Source of the DNA: a virus
Length of the DNA: 34,496 nucleotides
Strand: one strand, 5' to 3'
Virus record (IMG/VR): IMGVR_UViG_3300048918_000196
Coordinates: 1 to 34,496 of that record
The notes below the pieces were generated by a model, which worked only from the letters and a program-made list of their open reading frames with translations, searched no databases and was not told the DNA's origin. Below, one piece after another: positions 18,595 through 27,315 of the stretch. How positions within the stretch are numbered: the first letter of the stretch is position 1; each line of letters opens with the position of its first letter. The translations under genes and the position numbers were made by a program.

Positions 18595-19694
18595 TGGAAG
18601 TCCTGAACAAAGAAGAAAGCGCCGTCGCCGAGTATCGCCCGTTCTACGCGCAGTTGGTAGAACTGGAGCAGAAGAACGCCACGCTGGTGTTTGACTACGA
18701 ATCCCCGAAGGGCAACAAGGAAGCGCGCAGTCATGTCAACAGCCTGCGCCTGACTAAGGGCGCCCTGGAGCGTACCCGCAAGGCCGCGAAGGAAGAATCG
18801 TTGCGCATCGGCCGCGCCATCGATGCCGAGGCGAGGGAAATCAACGCCCGCATCGAAGCCATGATCACCGTGCACCAGACGGCAATCGACGCCATTGAGC
18901 AGCGCGAGAAGGACCGTGTGGCCGCGCTGGCAACCCGCTTGCACGAATTGGCGAATACCGGCGCCTCAGCCTGCACCGCCGCCGCACTGGCCGAAGCAAT
19001 CGCCGGCCTGGAGCCGGTCGTGATTGGTGACGACTGGCAGGAATACAAGCCGCAAGCGCTGGAGGCAAAGGATAACGCCCTGCGTGTCCTGCGCGGCCGT
19101 CATGTCGAGCGTGTCGAGCACGAAGCCCGCGAGGCCGAACTCGCCCGCCTGCGCGCCGAAGCCGCCGAACGTGAGCGTGTCGAGCGTGAAGCCGCAATTG
19201 CACGCGCCGCCGAGGAGCGCGCCCGCGCAGAAGCCGCGCGCGCCGCACAGGAAGCCGAAGCCCGCGCCGCTGCCGAGCGTGAAGCCGCCGCGCGCCGTGA
19301 ACTGGAACTGAAGCTGCAGGCTGAGCAGGCGGAGCGCCGCCGTATCGAGGCCGAGCAGCGCGCAGAACAGGAGCGGATCGAAGCCGCCGCTCGTGCGCAG
19401 CGCCAGGAACAAGAAGCCAAGGAGCGCGCCGAGCGTCAGGCTAAGGAAGCTGCCGCCGCCGCTGAACGCCAGGCCGCTGAAGCCGTACGCCGCGAGCAGG
19501 AACGCGTCGCAGCCCAGCAAGCCGCCGAAGCTGCCGAACAGGCCCGCCGCGAGCGCGACAAGAAGCACAAGGCCGCAATCAACCGTGCTGCCTTGAATGC
19601 ACTGGTCGCTGGCGGCATGACGGAAGAATCGGCCAAGGTCGCCGTGACCCTGATCGCGTCCGGCAAGGTTCCGGCAGTATCGATTGCATACTAA
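18594..19694 (+). CDS. Long coiled-coil protein of the recombination module, 366 aa
   Basis: Residues 1-150 are helical with segments such as ARSHVNSLRLTKGALERTRK. Residues 160-325 form an uninterrupted Ala/Glu/Arg coiled coil. The C-terminus (NALVAGGMTEESAKVAVTLI and IPAVSIAY-like end, here VPAVSIAY) is conserved among phage proteins found immediately before RecT. It probably assists the recombinase or exonuclease, as a structural or host-nuclease-inhibiting partner, but no activity is established from sequence. The start shares an A with the previous stop. Confidence 0.75.
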   Translation: MEVLNKEESAVAEYRPFYAQLVELEQKNATLVFDYESPKGNKEARSHVNSLRLTKGALERTRKAAKEESLRIGRAIDAEAREINARIEAMITVHQTAIDAIEQREKDRVAALATRLHELANTGASACTAAALAEAIAGLEPVVIGDDWQEYKPQALEAKDNALRVLRGRHVERVEHEAREAELARLRAEAAERERVEREAAIARAAEERARAEAARAAQEAEARAAAEREAAARRELELKLQAEQAERRRIEAEQRAEQERIEAAARAQRQEQEAKERAERQAKEAAAAAERQAAEAVRREQERVAAQQAAEAAEQARRERDKKHKAAINRAALNALVAGGMTEESAKVAVTLIASGKVPAVSIAY

Positions 19695-19706
19695 TCGGAG
19701 GGTCAA

Positions 19707-20699
19707 ATGAGCAATGCTCTCGCCATCGTCACCGGCGCCATCCAGGAAGCGCGCGACGACTTCTCGCGTGTCCTGGTCGACCGCAGTATCAGCTTTGAGC
19801 GCGAATCCGGCTTCGCGATCCAGCAACTGCAGAAGAACGAATTTACGCTGAAGGTGGCGATGCAGAATCGCCAGTCGGTGATCAATGCCGTGACGAACAT
19901 CGCCGCGATCGGCATCAGCCTGAACCCGGCGCGCAAGCAAGCGTACCTGATCCCTCGCAAGGTCAACGGGCAGATGGAAATTTGCCTTGACCTGAGCTAC
20001 ATAGGTCTGCTGGACCTCGCAGTAGCGTCCGGGTCGATATTGTGGGGCCAGGCTGAGATCGTTCGCGAGAATGATGGCTTCACGTTGAACGGCTTCGACA
20101 AGGCGCCGACGCACGTGTTCAACCCATTCGGCAAGGACCGCGGCGATATCGTCGGCGCCTATGTGGTCGTCAAGACGCACAGCGGCGACTACCTGACAAC
20201 CGCAATGTCGATCGAAGACGTGCACAACATCCGCGATCGCTCCGAAGCGTGGAAAGCCTACCTGCAGAAGAAGGTAAGCACCTGCCCTTGGTTGACGGAC
20301 GAAGGAGAAATGATCAAGAAGACCGTCATCAAGCGTGCTTACAAACTGTGGCCGAAAACGGAGCGTCTTGACGACGCGATGACGCACCTGAACCAGACGA
20401 ACGAAGAAGGCCTCGCGCAAGACCGGCCTGACGACTGGATCGACGTCGCCCCGATGATTGCCGAAGCGCTGCGCACGAAGACTGACGCCGACGCGCTGAA
20501 CTACTGGAAGGCCCACAACGGCCAACTTGCGAACCAGCCGGCCGACCACAAGAAGCTCAAGGAAGCGATCACAGCGCACCGACTGAAGCTGCGCCAGGCC
20601 GCCGAGGAAGCGAACACGATCGACGTGCAGGCTACCGAGGCACCGGCCGCGAGCGCCGAAGACATCGATTACCAACGTACCGCAGGAGAAGCAGCATGA
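19707..20699 (+). CDS. recT: RecT-family single-strand annealing protein
   Basis: A 330-residue protein with the RecT core: NEFTLKVAMQNRQSVINAVT, IAAIGISLNPARKQAYLIPR, then LDLSYIGLLDLAVASGSI and GDIVGAYVVVKTHSGD, followed by EMIKKTVIKRAYKLWP. It anneals complementary strands made by the exonuclease next door. GGAGGG lies six bases before the ATG. The C-terminus (from about 260) is helical and probably binds partner proteins or host SSB. The product would serve replication-linked recombination and genome circularisation. Confidence 0.95.
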   Translation: MSNALAIVTGAIQEARDDFSRVLVDRSISFERESGFAIQQLQKNEFTLKVAMQNRQSVINAVTNIAAIGISLNPARKQAYLIPRKVNGQMEICLDLSYIGLLDLAVASGSILWGQAEIVRENDGFTLNGFDKAPTHVFNPFGKDRGDIVGAYVVVKTHSGDYLTTAMSIEDVHNIRDRSEAWKAYLQKKVSTCPWLTDEGEMIKKTVIKRAYKLWPKTERLDDAMTHLNQTNEEGLAQDRPDDWIDVAPMIAEALRTKTDADALNYWKAHNGQLANQPADHKKLKEAITAHRLKLRQAAEEANTIDVQATEAPAASAEDIDYQRTAGEAA

Positions 20700-21373
20700 A
20701 CTTCGTCGAATGCAACCAAGGCACCGAGGCCTGGCATGCAGCCCGCTGCGGAAAAATCACAGCCTCGTGTTTCGCGGACGCCATCAGCCGCTGCCAGAAG
20801 AAGTCTGGGTCGCGCAATGTCGGCGATCCGACGGCGGTAGCAGAACGCTACGCGGCAGACCTCGCGATCGAGCGCATCAGCGGTAAGCCACACGGCGAGC
20901 CGCCCAAGGCATGGGTTCTGGAGCGCGGCCACGAGATGGAGGCGGCTGCGCGCCGCATCTACGAAGGCCGTACGGGCGCCTTCGTGACCGAGGCGGGCAT
21001 CTGCCTGACTGACGATGGAATTTTCGGCTACTCGTCCGACGGGCTCTGTGACGATGACGGCCTCATTGAGATCAAGGCACCGATCGATAGCACGAAGATC
21101 CTGGCCATGTGGGCAACTGGAGACACGTCCGAGTACGACCATCAGCTTCATGGCGGCATGTGGATCACTGGCCGCAAGTGGACGGATTTCATCATGTACG
21201 TACCTGACCTCGCCGCCGTCGGCAAAGACCTGTACGTGAAGCGCGTGTTTCGTGATGACGCCTTCATCGACGCCATGGTCGAGCGCCTTGCGTGGTTCGA
21301 CCGGCTCGTGCAATCCAACGTGGCAATCCTGCGCAGCGCAGAGGCGTCAATCTGCCTGGGAGAGGCAGCATGA
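20696..21373 (+). CDS. YqaJ-type (lambda Exo-like) exonuclease
   Basis: A 225-residue nuclease. It starts with QGTEAWHAARCGKITAS, has WVLERGHEMEAAARRIYE (about 73-90) and the catalytic SSDGLCDDDGLIEIKAP (113-129), with an Asp and the E-x-K pair for metal binding, as in lambda Exo. It degrades 5' strands of double-stranded DNA to feed RecT. The ATG overlaps the recT stop, so the two are made together. Confidence 0.93.
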   Translation: MNFVECNQGTEAWHAARCGKITASCFADAISRCQKKSGSRNVGDPTAVAERYAADLAIERISGKPHGEPPKAWVLERGHEMEAAARRIYEGRTGAFVTEAGICLTDDGIFGYSSDGLCDDDGLIEIKAPIDSTKILAMWATGDTSEYDHQLHGGMWITGRKWTDFIMYVPDLAAVGKDLYVKRVFRDDAFIDAMVERLAWFDRLVQSNVAILRSAEASICLGEAA

Positions 21374-21594
21374 CCCTCGAACACGCTAACGAACTGGTAG
21401 CCCAATTCCTGCACAACGCTGGCGCCACCGAGTATCCGCATCTGGTCGACGCGGCCGACCTGTTCGACGAAGGCCCGACCGATATCCAGATGCTCGATGC
21501 TCTGGTCGAGGCGTTCGATTTGACAGCAGTCGAGATTATCGAGCGCCTGGTGTGCATGGACTTTGCCGCGCTGCGCCGGGAAGTGATGGCATGA
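21370..21594 (+). CDS. Hypothetical phage protein, 74 aa
   Basis: An acidic helical protein starting MTLEHANELVAQFLHNAGAT, overlapping the exonuclease stop and the NinB start. Position between exonuclease and NinB suggests a role in recombination, but no motif is visible. Confidence 0.6.
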   Translation: MTLEHANELVAQFLHNAGATEYPHLVDAADLFDEGPTDIQMLDALVEAFDLTAVEIIERLVCMDFAALRREVMA

Positions 21595-22043
21595 CCGCCA
21601 AGCGCCCCTTTTTTCTGGTTCATGACCAAGCCCGCAACAACGCCGCGCGCTTCTGCATGGAGGCGCCGGCCGGCTGGATGGTTGTGTTCTCCGAGCCTGT
21701 CAAGAAGCGCATTCAGGAAGAGAAGTATCACGCCATGATCGGCGACATCGCGCGACAGGTCGAGCACATCGGCCGCAAGTGGGACGCCGACGATATGAAG
21801 CGCCTGCTGATCGACGAGTTCGCCGACGAAATGCGACTGGCCGGCACGCCGCTGCATCACGACGGGCGCGTGGTCCCGAGCTTCGACGGGCGCCGCATCG
21901 TCCAACTTGGCATCCAGTCCCGCGACTTCTATGTGAAGGAAGCCGCGGCGTTCATCGAGTTCCTGTACGCATTCGGCGCCGCGCGCGATGTGAAGTGGAG
22001 CGAGCCAGCATATGACGCAACCAACACGAAAGAGACAGCATGA
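21591..22043 (+). CDS. ninB: NinB recombination protein
   Basis: A 150-residue protein with the NinB (Orf) pattern: PFFLVHDQARNNAARFC, EEKYHAMIGDIARQVEH, DDMKRLLIDEFADEM, then SFDGRRIVQLGIQSRDFYVK and FIEFLYAFGAARDVKWSEP. NinB of lambda binds single-stranded DNA and can replace RecFOR functions in Red recombination. In lambda it lies in the nin region of the right operon; here it is joined to the exonuclease/RecT module. Confidence 0.92.
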   Translation: MTAKRPFFLVHDQARNNAARFCMEAPAGWMVVFSEPVKKRIQEEKYHAMIGDIARQVEHIGRKWDADDMKRLLIDEFADEMRLAGTPLHHDGRVVPSFDGRRIVQLGIQSRDFYVKEAAAFIEFLYAFGAARDVKWSEPAYDATNTKETA

Positions 22044-22522
22044 GCAACCAAGAATTCGAAACCACGTGCACCGCCCTTTCGAGCGCGTTTGCAGAAGCAG
22101 GCGCGAAGCTGCTGGACTATCAGCCCCTCGTCAGCACCGCTGTTGCTGATATCCCGGGAACGTCGCCTCAGAAATACGCTGTCGCCGGTACGCTGAAAGG
22201 CATTCTGTCGATGGCCGGCAAGATGATGGGCGAGGCTGGCGTTACGGGCCTTGAAGGGCTGACGCGGCATTCGATCTCTGACGGAAACTGGAATCGCACC
22301 GACTACTTCAAATGTGCCGACGTCGAGCGTCTTCTCGCCGCTCCTACTGCAGTATCTCAGTCGACCGGCGATCTGACGGAAGAGCAGATCCGAGACGCCG
22401 TTCAGGGCATTTACCTTAGCGACTTTCAGGACAATCCCGAAGGTTACGACATCGCCATCGCCCGCGCTGCGATTGCCGCCTATCTGGCAGCGCAAAAGAA
22501 GATCAATTATTCGGAGGCGTAG
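22040..22522 (+). CDS. Hypothetical phage protein, 160 aa
   Basis: Starts MSNQEFETTCTALSSAFAEA. The middle contains KGILSMAGKMMGEAGVTG, and the C-terminal segment (LTEEQIRDAVQGIYLSDFQD) is a helical module of the kind found in many phage accessory proteins. It overlaps the NinB stop. An HNH gene was apparently inserted directly after it. Confidence 0.6.
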   Translation: MSNQEFETTCTALSSAFAEAGAKLLDYQPLVSTAVADIPGTSPQKYAVAGTLKGILSMAGKMMGEAGVTGLEGLTRHSISDGNWNRTDYFKCADVERLLAAPTAVSQSTGDLTEEQIRDAVQGIYLSDFQDNPEGYDIAIARAAIAAYLAAQKKINYSEA

Positions 22523-23032
22523 ATGGCCGCTTTCACGGTAGAGGAATTGCGTGATCTATTCACTTACGACCCAGAAACAGGTCTGCTTTATATGAAGAAG
22601 TCGAAAAAGTACGGCTTCAATCATAGGAAACCTGCTGGATTCGCCAGAAGAAATGGTTACCTCGGAGTGCATGCAAATGGAAAGCAGACATTTGCTCATC
22701 GTGTCGCATGGGCAATCCATTACGGTGAGATGCCTGCTGGGTATATAGATCATATAGATCGTGACGTGAAGAATAATCGTATCAGCAACTTACGTCTGGC
22801 AACTCCGCTTGAGAATTCTTTGAACTCGAAAGGATGGGGAGCCGTGCAAGCCAAAGGAGTTTATCGGCATAAGCGAGATGGAAAGTATTACGCAAAGATT
22901 CGCGTAAAAGGGGAGACGATACATCTTGGTGTGTTTGAAACCATTGACGAGGCGGCCCACGCATACAACAAGGCGGCGATTAAGTTTCATGGCGAATTCG
23001 CTTGCATAAACCCGATTGGAACCGACAAATGA
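22523..23032 (+). CDS. HNH endonuclease with AP2 DNA-binding domain
   Basis: Residues 1-95 hold the HNH part: FTYDPETGLLYMKKSKKYG, GYLGVHANGKQTFAHRVAWA, YIDHIDRDVKNNRISNLRLA. Residues 108-158 are an AP2 domain (KGVYRHKRDGKYYAKIRVKG, then HLGVFETIDEAAHAYNKAAI). This is the usual architecture of mobile phage HNH-AP2 homing endonucleases. The gene is AT-rich compared with its neighbours, begins directly after the previous stop (GGAGGCGTAG) and overlaps the next start by 4 bp, which fits insertion between two coupled genes. Confidence 0.93.
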   Translation: MAAFTVEELRDLFTYDPETGLLYMKKSKKYGFNHRKPAGFARRNGYLGVHANGKQTFAHRVAWAIHYGEMPAGYIDHIDRDVKNNRISNLRLATPLENSLNSKGWGAVQAKGVYRHKRDGKYYAKIRVKGETIHLGVFETIDEAAHAYNKAAIKFHGEFACINPIGTDK

Positions 23033-23841
23033 CTACCACCAATGAAGCTACACGCCAACCGAAAGAGGAGCAGATGGATACCGCAGTTCTGCCGCCTGAC
23101 GTGATCGCAGCCGCCGAACCGCAGTTTCCGCCCGGGTACTGCACCGACCCGAATGGCGTGATCGTGCCGCCATTTGGAGCCCACCGGGATTACAACTTCG
23201 GCTATGAAATCGGATTCCGAGAGGCGTGGCAAATTATGAACGACGCCGTGCGCGCTCGGGATAAGGCCTGCTCCCAAGGAGTCGCACCCACTGCCCATCT
23301 GGCAAGACAGGCCCAGGCCAGCCTGCCAACCGAAATGGGCGAGATTCTGCGCAAGGCATCGAACAATCCGGGCCGCACCGCCAACGACATCAACCTGCTG
23401 ATCCGTGCAGCCGACGAGTGCGACCGCTTCTACGGCGGCATGATGAACTGGAAGGCCAACGCGCAAGGCAAGGACCGCACGATCATCGAACTGCGCGAAA
23501 AGCTCGCCGAGGTAGCTCCTGCTGGAGCACAGAACGCCACGGACCGTGATCTCGCATACCTGATCGAATACATCCCGGACGAGGCAGTGCGCAACGAGGC
23601 AAAGCGCAAGTTGGCGGCCGGCGCACAGAACGCCGAGGCAATCCGCAATCAGGCGGCATCCGAGAAATTCGTAGGCGTTGGCACCTTGGCCGTCTACGAG
23701 GACAAAGACGCGACCTTCGGCTACGCATACGACATCAGCACGAACATGGCCGGGCATAAAGAGCTGCAAAAGTTGGACGGCGCAACGCTGTTCGTTCTCC
23801 AGACTGGATCAGCTAACACCCAGGAAGGGGGCGAAGCATGA
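23029..23841 (+). CDS. Hypothetical phage protein, 270 aa
   Basis: The N-terminal part has PPFGAHRDYNFGYEIGFREAW; the middle ASNNPGRTANDINLLIRAAD and FYGGMMNWKANAQ look helical; the C-terminus is AYEDKD-like, ending in an HKELQKLDG region. Two starts are possible: 23029, overlapping the HNH stop, and 23074, which has a good AGAGGAGC site. If the HNH gene was inserted, 23074 may be the original start. Family not recognised, though the MNWKANA-type helix recalls Ea-like phage proteins. Confidence 0.6.
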   Translation: MTTTNEATRQPKEEQMDTAVLPPDVIAAAEPQFPPGYCTDPNGVIVPPFGAHRDYNFGYEIGFREAWQIMNDAVRARDKACSQGVAPTAHLARQAQASLPTEMGEILRKASNNPGRTANDINLLIRAADECDRFYGGMMNWKANAQGKDRTIIELREKLAEVAPAGAQNATDRDLAYLIEYIPDEAVRNEAKRKLAAGAQNAEAIRNQAASEKFVGVGTLAVYEDKDATFGYAYDISTNMAGHKELQKLDGATLFVLQTGSANTQEGGEA

Positions 23842-24461
23842 AAGAGCGCCCAATCCTCTTCAGCGGCCCGATGGTGCGCGCGCTGCTCGACGGCAGCAAG
23901 ACGCAGACACGGCGAATTATCAAGCCGCAACCGGACAACGATCCGAAAAAGCATCACCCTATCAAACCCTACTGCACGAGCCTGGGCCAGTGGAATTGGG
24001 TGCTTGCTGCAACAGGCCACGGATGCGGCGACCCGTTTGATTGCCCCTACGGCCAGCCCGGCGACCGCATGTGGGTGCGGGAGGCCGTTGCCGAAATCAG
24101 TTGCCGCCTCACCTACCGCGCTGACACAGACGATGGTGCGCATTGCCAGGTGAAGCGCTGGACGCCAAGCATTCACATGCCGCGCATATGGTCTCGCATC
24201 CTGCTGGAGATCACCGGCGTGCGCGTCGAGCGGCTGCAGGACATCAGCGAAGCGGATGCGCTGGCAGAAGGCATCCCGCGCGACACCGGCGTCGGCACGC
24301 AGTTCTGCCGCGCGGAGCCGCGAAACGGCTACCAACACCTGTGGGAGAGCATCAACGGCGACAGCAGCTGGGACGCCAACCCGTGGGTGTGGGTGATTGA
24401 GTTCAAGCGCGTCGACCAGTCTAGCGATGCCAGCGCAGAGAGGAGCGGCGATCATGAGTAA
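23838..24461 (+). CDS. ASCH-like phage protein
   Basis: A 207-residue protein with the features of a widespread phage family usually assigned to the ASCH/PUA-like fold: RPILFSGPMVRALLDGSKTQ followed by TRRIIKPQP, then GDRMWVREAV, HMPRIWSRILLEITGVRVER and LQDISEADALAEGI, ending WESINGDSSWDANPWVWVIE. ASCH domains are thought to bind RNA or modified nucleotides. The start overlaps the previous stop. No catalytic claim can be made. Confidence 0.8.
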   Translation: MKERPILFSGPMVRALLDGSKTQTRRIIKPQPDNDPKKHHPIKPYCTSLGQWNWVLAATGHGCGDPFDCPYGQPGDRMWVREAVAEISCRLTYRADTDDGAHCQVKRWTPSIHMPRIWSRILLEITGVRVERLQDISEADALAEGIPRDTGVGTQFCRAEPRNGYQHLWESINGDSSWDANPWVWVIEFKRVDQSSDASAERSGDHE

Positions 24462-24594
24462 AGCCTACAGGGTCTATATGCATGGTGAGTTTGTCGCTCA
24501 TGCTGAAGCGATGACGAGGGGCGAGGCGGTAACGCAGGTTGCCAACAAATACTACGACGGCAATGAATACGGCCTCATGGCTGTGGAGGGATAA
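24454..24594 (+). CDS. Small phage protein, 46 aa
   Basis: Starts MSKAYRVYMHGEFVAHAEAM and ends YYDGNEYGLMAVEG. GGAGCGGCG precedes the ATG. The gene overlaps the ASCH-like stop by 8 bp. It looks like a single beta-alpha unit; function unknown. Confidence 0.55.
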   Translation: MSKAYRVYMHGEFVAHAEAMTRGEAVTQVANKYYDGNEYGLMAVEG

Positions 24595-24598
24595 GACA

Positions 24599-24835
24599 GT
24601 GACCGCAACCCAAATCAAGGAAGTCCCGGACGGCTTTGTTCTGCTTCAGCGTCACAACGGCAAAGCCTGCTACGCGGCCTGTATGACTGGCCAATTCGCT
24701 GGCTGGCTGATGTGGAAACACCCGGACGGCCAGTGGGTGAGCAAGCGCAAGCTGGAGGCATGGGAAGTCATGCAGGTCGAGGACCAGCGCGACGACAACA
24801 TCGTTCATGAAACCAATAGCGTACGTGCCGGCTGA
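24599..24835 (+). CDS. Hypothetical phage protein with GTG start, 78 aa
   Basis: A GTG at 24599 has GGAGGG eight bases upstream (inside the end of the previous gene). The protein contains DGFVLLQRHNGKACYAACMT and WKHPDGQWVSKRKLEAWE, a beta-rich small fold. An in-frame ATG at 24539 is less likely because it lies deep in the previous gene. Confidence 0.55.
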   Translation: MTATQIKEVPDGFVLLQRHNGKACYAACMTGQFAGWLMWKHPDGQWVSKRKLEAWEVMQVEDQRDDNIVHETNSVRAG

Positions 24836-24847
24836 AAGGACAGAACC

Positions 24848-26293
24848 ATGGATAACCAGACCGCAGGCGTCGACCTGGACAAGCTGCCCCGCCTGTATCG
24901 CTTCGACCGATACCAGGGCGCGTGCAAACTGGCAGAAGGAATTGGCGTGCACGCTACCAGCATGGCCGATGCTATCGAGAAGGCGTACGAATTGGCGCGC
25001 AAAGAGCGGATGCCCGCTGACGGAATCGACCTTCAGTTCGTCAGCAATGAGCCTTGCGCCGCCGTACGCCGCTGCTCGATCTGCAAAGCATACGAGGGCG
25101 CCCGCCGCGCAGAGCCGAGCGTAGCGGCAGATCACGATGAAGCAGTTCAACTGCTGTCGGCTGTATTCGATGCATGGGAAAACGGCGACCCCTGCTACGA
25201 AGATCCTGAAACGCAGGGTGGCTATCTCGGCATGGCGTTCCGACTGGATGACGACGTGTTCAACCGCTGCTGCGCGTTGCTGAACCGTTTGAATCCGCCG
25301 CGAAACGCCGCCCTCGCATCGCCCGCAGTCAGCCAGAAAGCCGCGCCTGTAGCACCTGCTGACTGGATCAACGCCGCCGTGCGCGACGTGGCCGAACTGC
25401 CCGACCGCGATAGCCCCGATGGCCAGCCAGACATGATGCTGGTAAGCGCGGACGAACTTCGCGTCATCATCGAACGCCACGCATCGGCCACACAGCAGGC
25501 AGTCGGCCAGATGGACGGGGCGACTGTCGATGCGTACACGGTGGCACTGGCTGTGCGTGACGCCTGCCTCAAGGTGTCTGCTGACTTCCGCTTTCCGGAA
25601 GCCATGCGCGCTGCCGAAGCGCTGTTCAAGGTGCGCGGCCTGACGTCCAGCCTCAATCTAGCCGACATCATCGCTACCTGCCAACCTACCGCGCTTACCG
25701 ACCAACCCTCATCAGGCGCTATGTGCCAACCTGCGGTCACCACGGCAAGCGCGAGCATCGAGAATGAAAGCGAATTGCAGTTCAACGCAACCCGCCTGCG
25801 AAATGTTGCACGACTGGTCGGTATGGAAAGCGCCATTCCCCGAGACAACGCAACGCTCGATGGCGCGCGCGGTTCGGTACTTGGAATGATCGCCGGAAAG
25901 CTGCGCACGATCCTCGCCCAACAAGGGGCAGCACGGGTGCCAAGCCTCGATGCAATTTTGAACTGCTATTCGCCCGACGACACGGCAAGTGATTACCAAG
26001 ACAAGATCCGCGAAATCTATGCCTCCCATGCAGCGAATGCTGGCGAGGATACCGAGAAGCCATTAGCGCACGGCCATCGCGATGATTACTACCTTCTGGC
26101 AAACGCGCGCAGCTTGATTGAGAGCCCGAAGGCCGAAACCCGCAGGATGCCCAACTGGGTGCTTTCAATGCGATTGTTTGCCACCGGCAGCACCAGCGCA
26201 CACCAGATTTGCGCCGATGCCGGCATCGACCCCGATGGCTTTAAGGTAGACCGCGCAGCTATCGCCTCCAGCGCGGCACAGGAGGCGAAATGA
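24848..26293 (+). CDS. Large mosaic phage protein of unknown function, 481 aa
   Basis: Several modules joined by low-complexity linkers can be seen. An N-terminal part contains CSICKAYEGARR. It is followed by a helical part with MAFRLDDDVFNRCCALLNRL, then a segment of a type repeated in phage proteins (WINAAVRDVAELPDRDSPDG, then PDMMLVSADELRVIIERHA). A central part has VALAVRDACLKVSADFRFPE, and a C-terminal part ends in PNWVLSMRLFATGSTSAHQI. No enzyme motif is present. GAAAGGAC precedes the ATG. It is probably an accessory protein assembled from exchangeable phage segments. Confidence 0.6.
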   Translation: MDNQTAGVDLDKLPRLYRFDRYQGACKLAEGIGVHATSMADAIEKAYELARKERMPADGIDLQFVSNEPCAAVRRCSICKAYEGARRAEPSVAADHDEAVQLLSAVFDAWENGDPCYEDPETQGGYLGMAFRLDDDVFNRCCALLNRLNPPRNAALASPAVSQKAAPVAPADWINAAVRDVAELPDRDSPDGQPDMMLVSADELRVIIERHASATQQAVGQMDGATVDAYTVALAVRDACLKVSADFRFPEAMRAAEALFKVRGLTSSLNLADIIATCQPTALTDQPSSGAMCQPAVTTASASIENESELQFNATRLRNVARLVGMESAIPRDNATLDGARGSVLGMIAGKLRTILAQQGAARVPSLDAILNCYSPDDTASDYQDKIREIYASHAANAGEDTEKPLAHGHRDDYYLLANARSLIESPKAETRRMPNWVLSMRLFATGSTSAHQICADAGIDPDGFKVDRAAIASSAAQEAK

Positions 26294-26820
26294 GCATCTA
26301 TGCTTTTGAGTGCAGCGTGAAGGATGCGCCGTGGGGGCCGACCATCATCAACAGCACGACGGCAGGCAAGGCCAAGCGGCAATACCACCGCGACGTTTCC
26401 GATCCGTGGCCGGACGTAAGATTTATCGACATCCGTGTGCGTAAGGTCGGCGCCCCGCAGACGTCAGACGCTTTCATTCGCAACGCCAAGTATCGAGGCA
26501 TGCCGGATGTGAAGTGCGGCCAGCGCGTAAAGGTCAGCGGCAACTTCGGGTGGATCGTCGGGCACAACAGCAGCGCGAACTTCGACGTCCTGTTCGACAG
26601 CGGGAAATGGGCCGGCGCGACGCTAAACGTTCACCCGTCCGAAATCGCACTGGTCGAACAGGCCGCAGCCAAGGCGGCATCTCACGACACGAGGCCGCTG
26701 ACGCGCTGCGCTTCCGCCCGCGATGGCGAATGCGTGAATCTCCAATGCCCGCAGCTGCGCGACGGCGAGCCAGGGAAATCGGGCCGCCACTGCCCGCTAG
26801 ACAACTGGAACGAGGACTGA
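26290..26820 (+). CDS. Hypothetical phage protein, 176 aa
   Basis: Starts MSIYAFECSVKDAPWGPTII and includes AKRQYHRDVSDPWPDVRFID, typical of a phage family with a conserved SAxAKYxYWRxVxDxxPDxxF-type motif. The second part has CGQRVKVSGNFGWIVGHNSS, a small SH3-like barrel. A Cys-rich end (CASARDGECVNLQCPQ) could bind metal. It overlaps the previous stop. Confidence 0.65.
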   Translation: MSIYAFECSVKDAPWGPTIINSTTAGKAKRQYHRDVSDPWPDVRFIDIRVRKVGAPQTSDAFIRNAKYRGMPDVKCGQRVKVSGNFGWIVGHNSSANFDVLFDSGKWAGATLNVHPSEIALVEQAAAKAASHDTRPLTRCASARDGECVNLQCPQLRDGEPGKSGRHCPLDNWNED

Positions 26821-26823
26821 GCA

Positions 26824-27315
26824 ATGAACGAGAAGAACATGGAAGCCGAGTGCACCGCTCCTTCCGCCCCTATGGGGGAAGAACTGCCGGCGCCGAAGTA
26901 TCCGCAATTGAACGTGCTGATCGAGGGCATGCGGTCCGAGCAATGCGGCTACACCGCCGAACAGGTCAAGTCGATCGTCGCCCCGTATGCCGCCCATATC
27001 CGCCAGCTTGAGCGCGAGCTGGCAGAACGGCAGACGGCGAGCGTCGACACGCTGGAATTCCGCAAGCTGCTTCACGCGATGGGCGCGGCTACAGGCATTC
27101 CTTACCACTACAACCGACTCATTGCCTACATCGACGGTCGCACCGCTGGAACGGTGCCGGCCGATCCGTTCGCAGGCCAGCGGTTTCTGAACTGGAATCG
27201 CAGCCAGGACAAGCCGCCCGTCGCCATCGGCAAGGAACTCGGTGTAGCGCGCAAGGTGCTGGAGTTCGCTGCAGCCCCTACACCGACGAACAGTGGGAAG
27301 GAGGAAGGCAAGTGA
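26824..27315 (+). CDS. Hypothetical phage protein, 163 aa
   Basis: Helical, starting MNEKNMEAECTAPSAPMGEE, with QVKSIVAPYAAHIRQLEREL as a likely coiled-coil segment and a disordered Lys/Glu end. The stop overlaps a downstream GTG. Unknown function. Confidence 0.6.
   Translation: MNEKNMEAECTAPSAPMGEELPAPKYPQLNVLIEGMRSEQCGYTAEQVKSIVAPYAAHIRQLERELAERQTASVDTLEFRKLLHAMGAATGIPYHYNRLIAYIDGRTAGTVPADPFAGQRFLNWNRSQDKPPVAIGKELGVARKVLEFAAAPTPTNSGKEEGK

Noticed and set aside
18966-20675. Minus-strand open frame of 569 codons
   Set aside because: It is the antisense of the coiled-coil and recT genes. High GC third positions leave the opposite frame open, and the sequence shows no recognisable domain.
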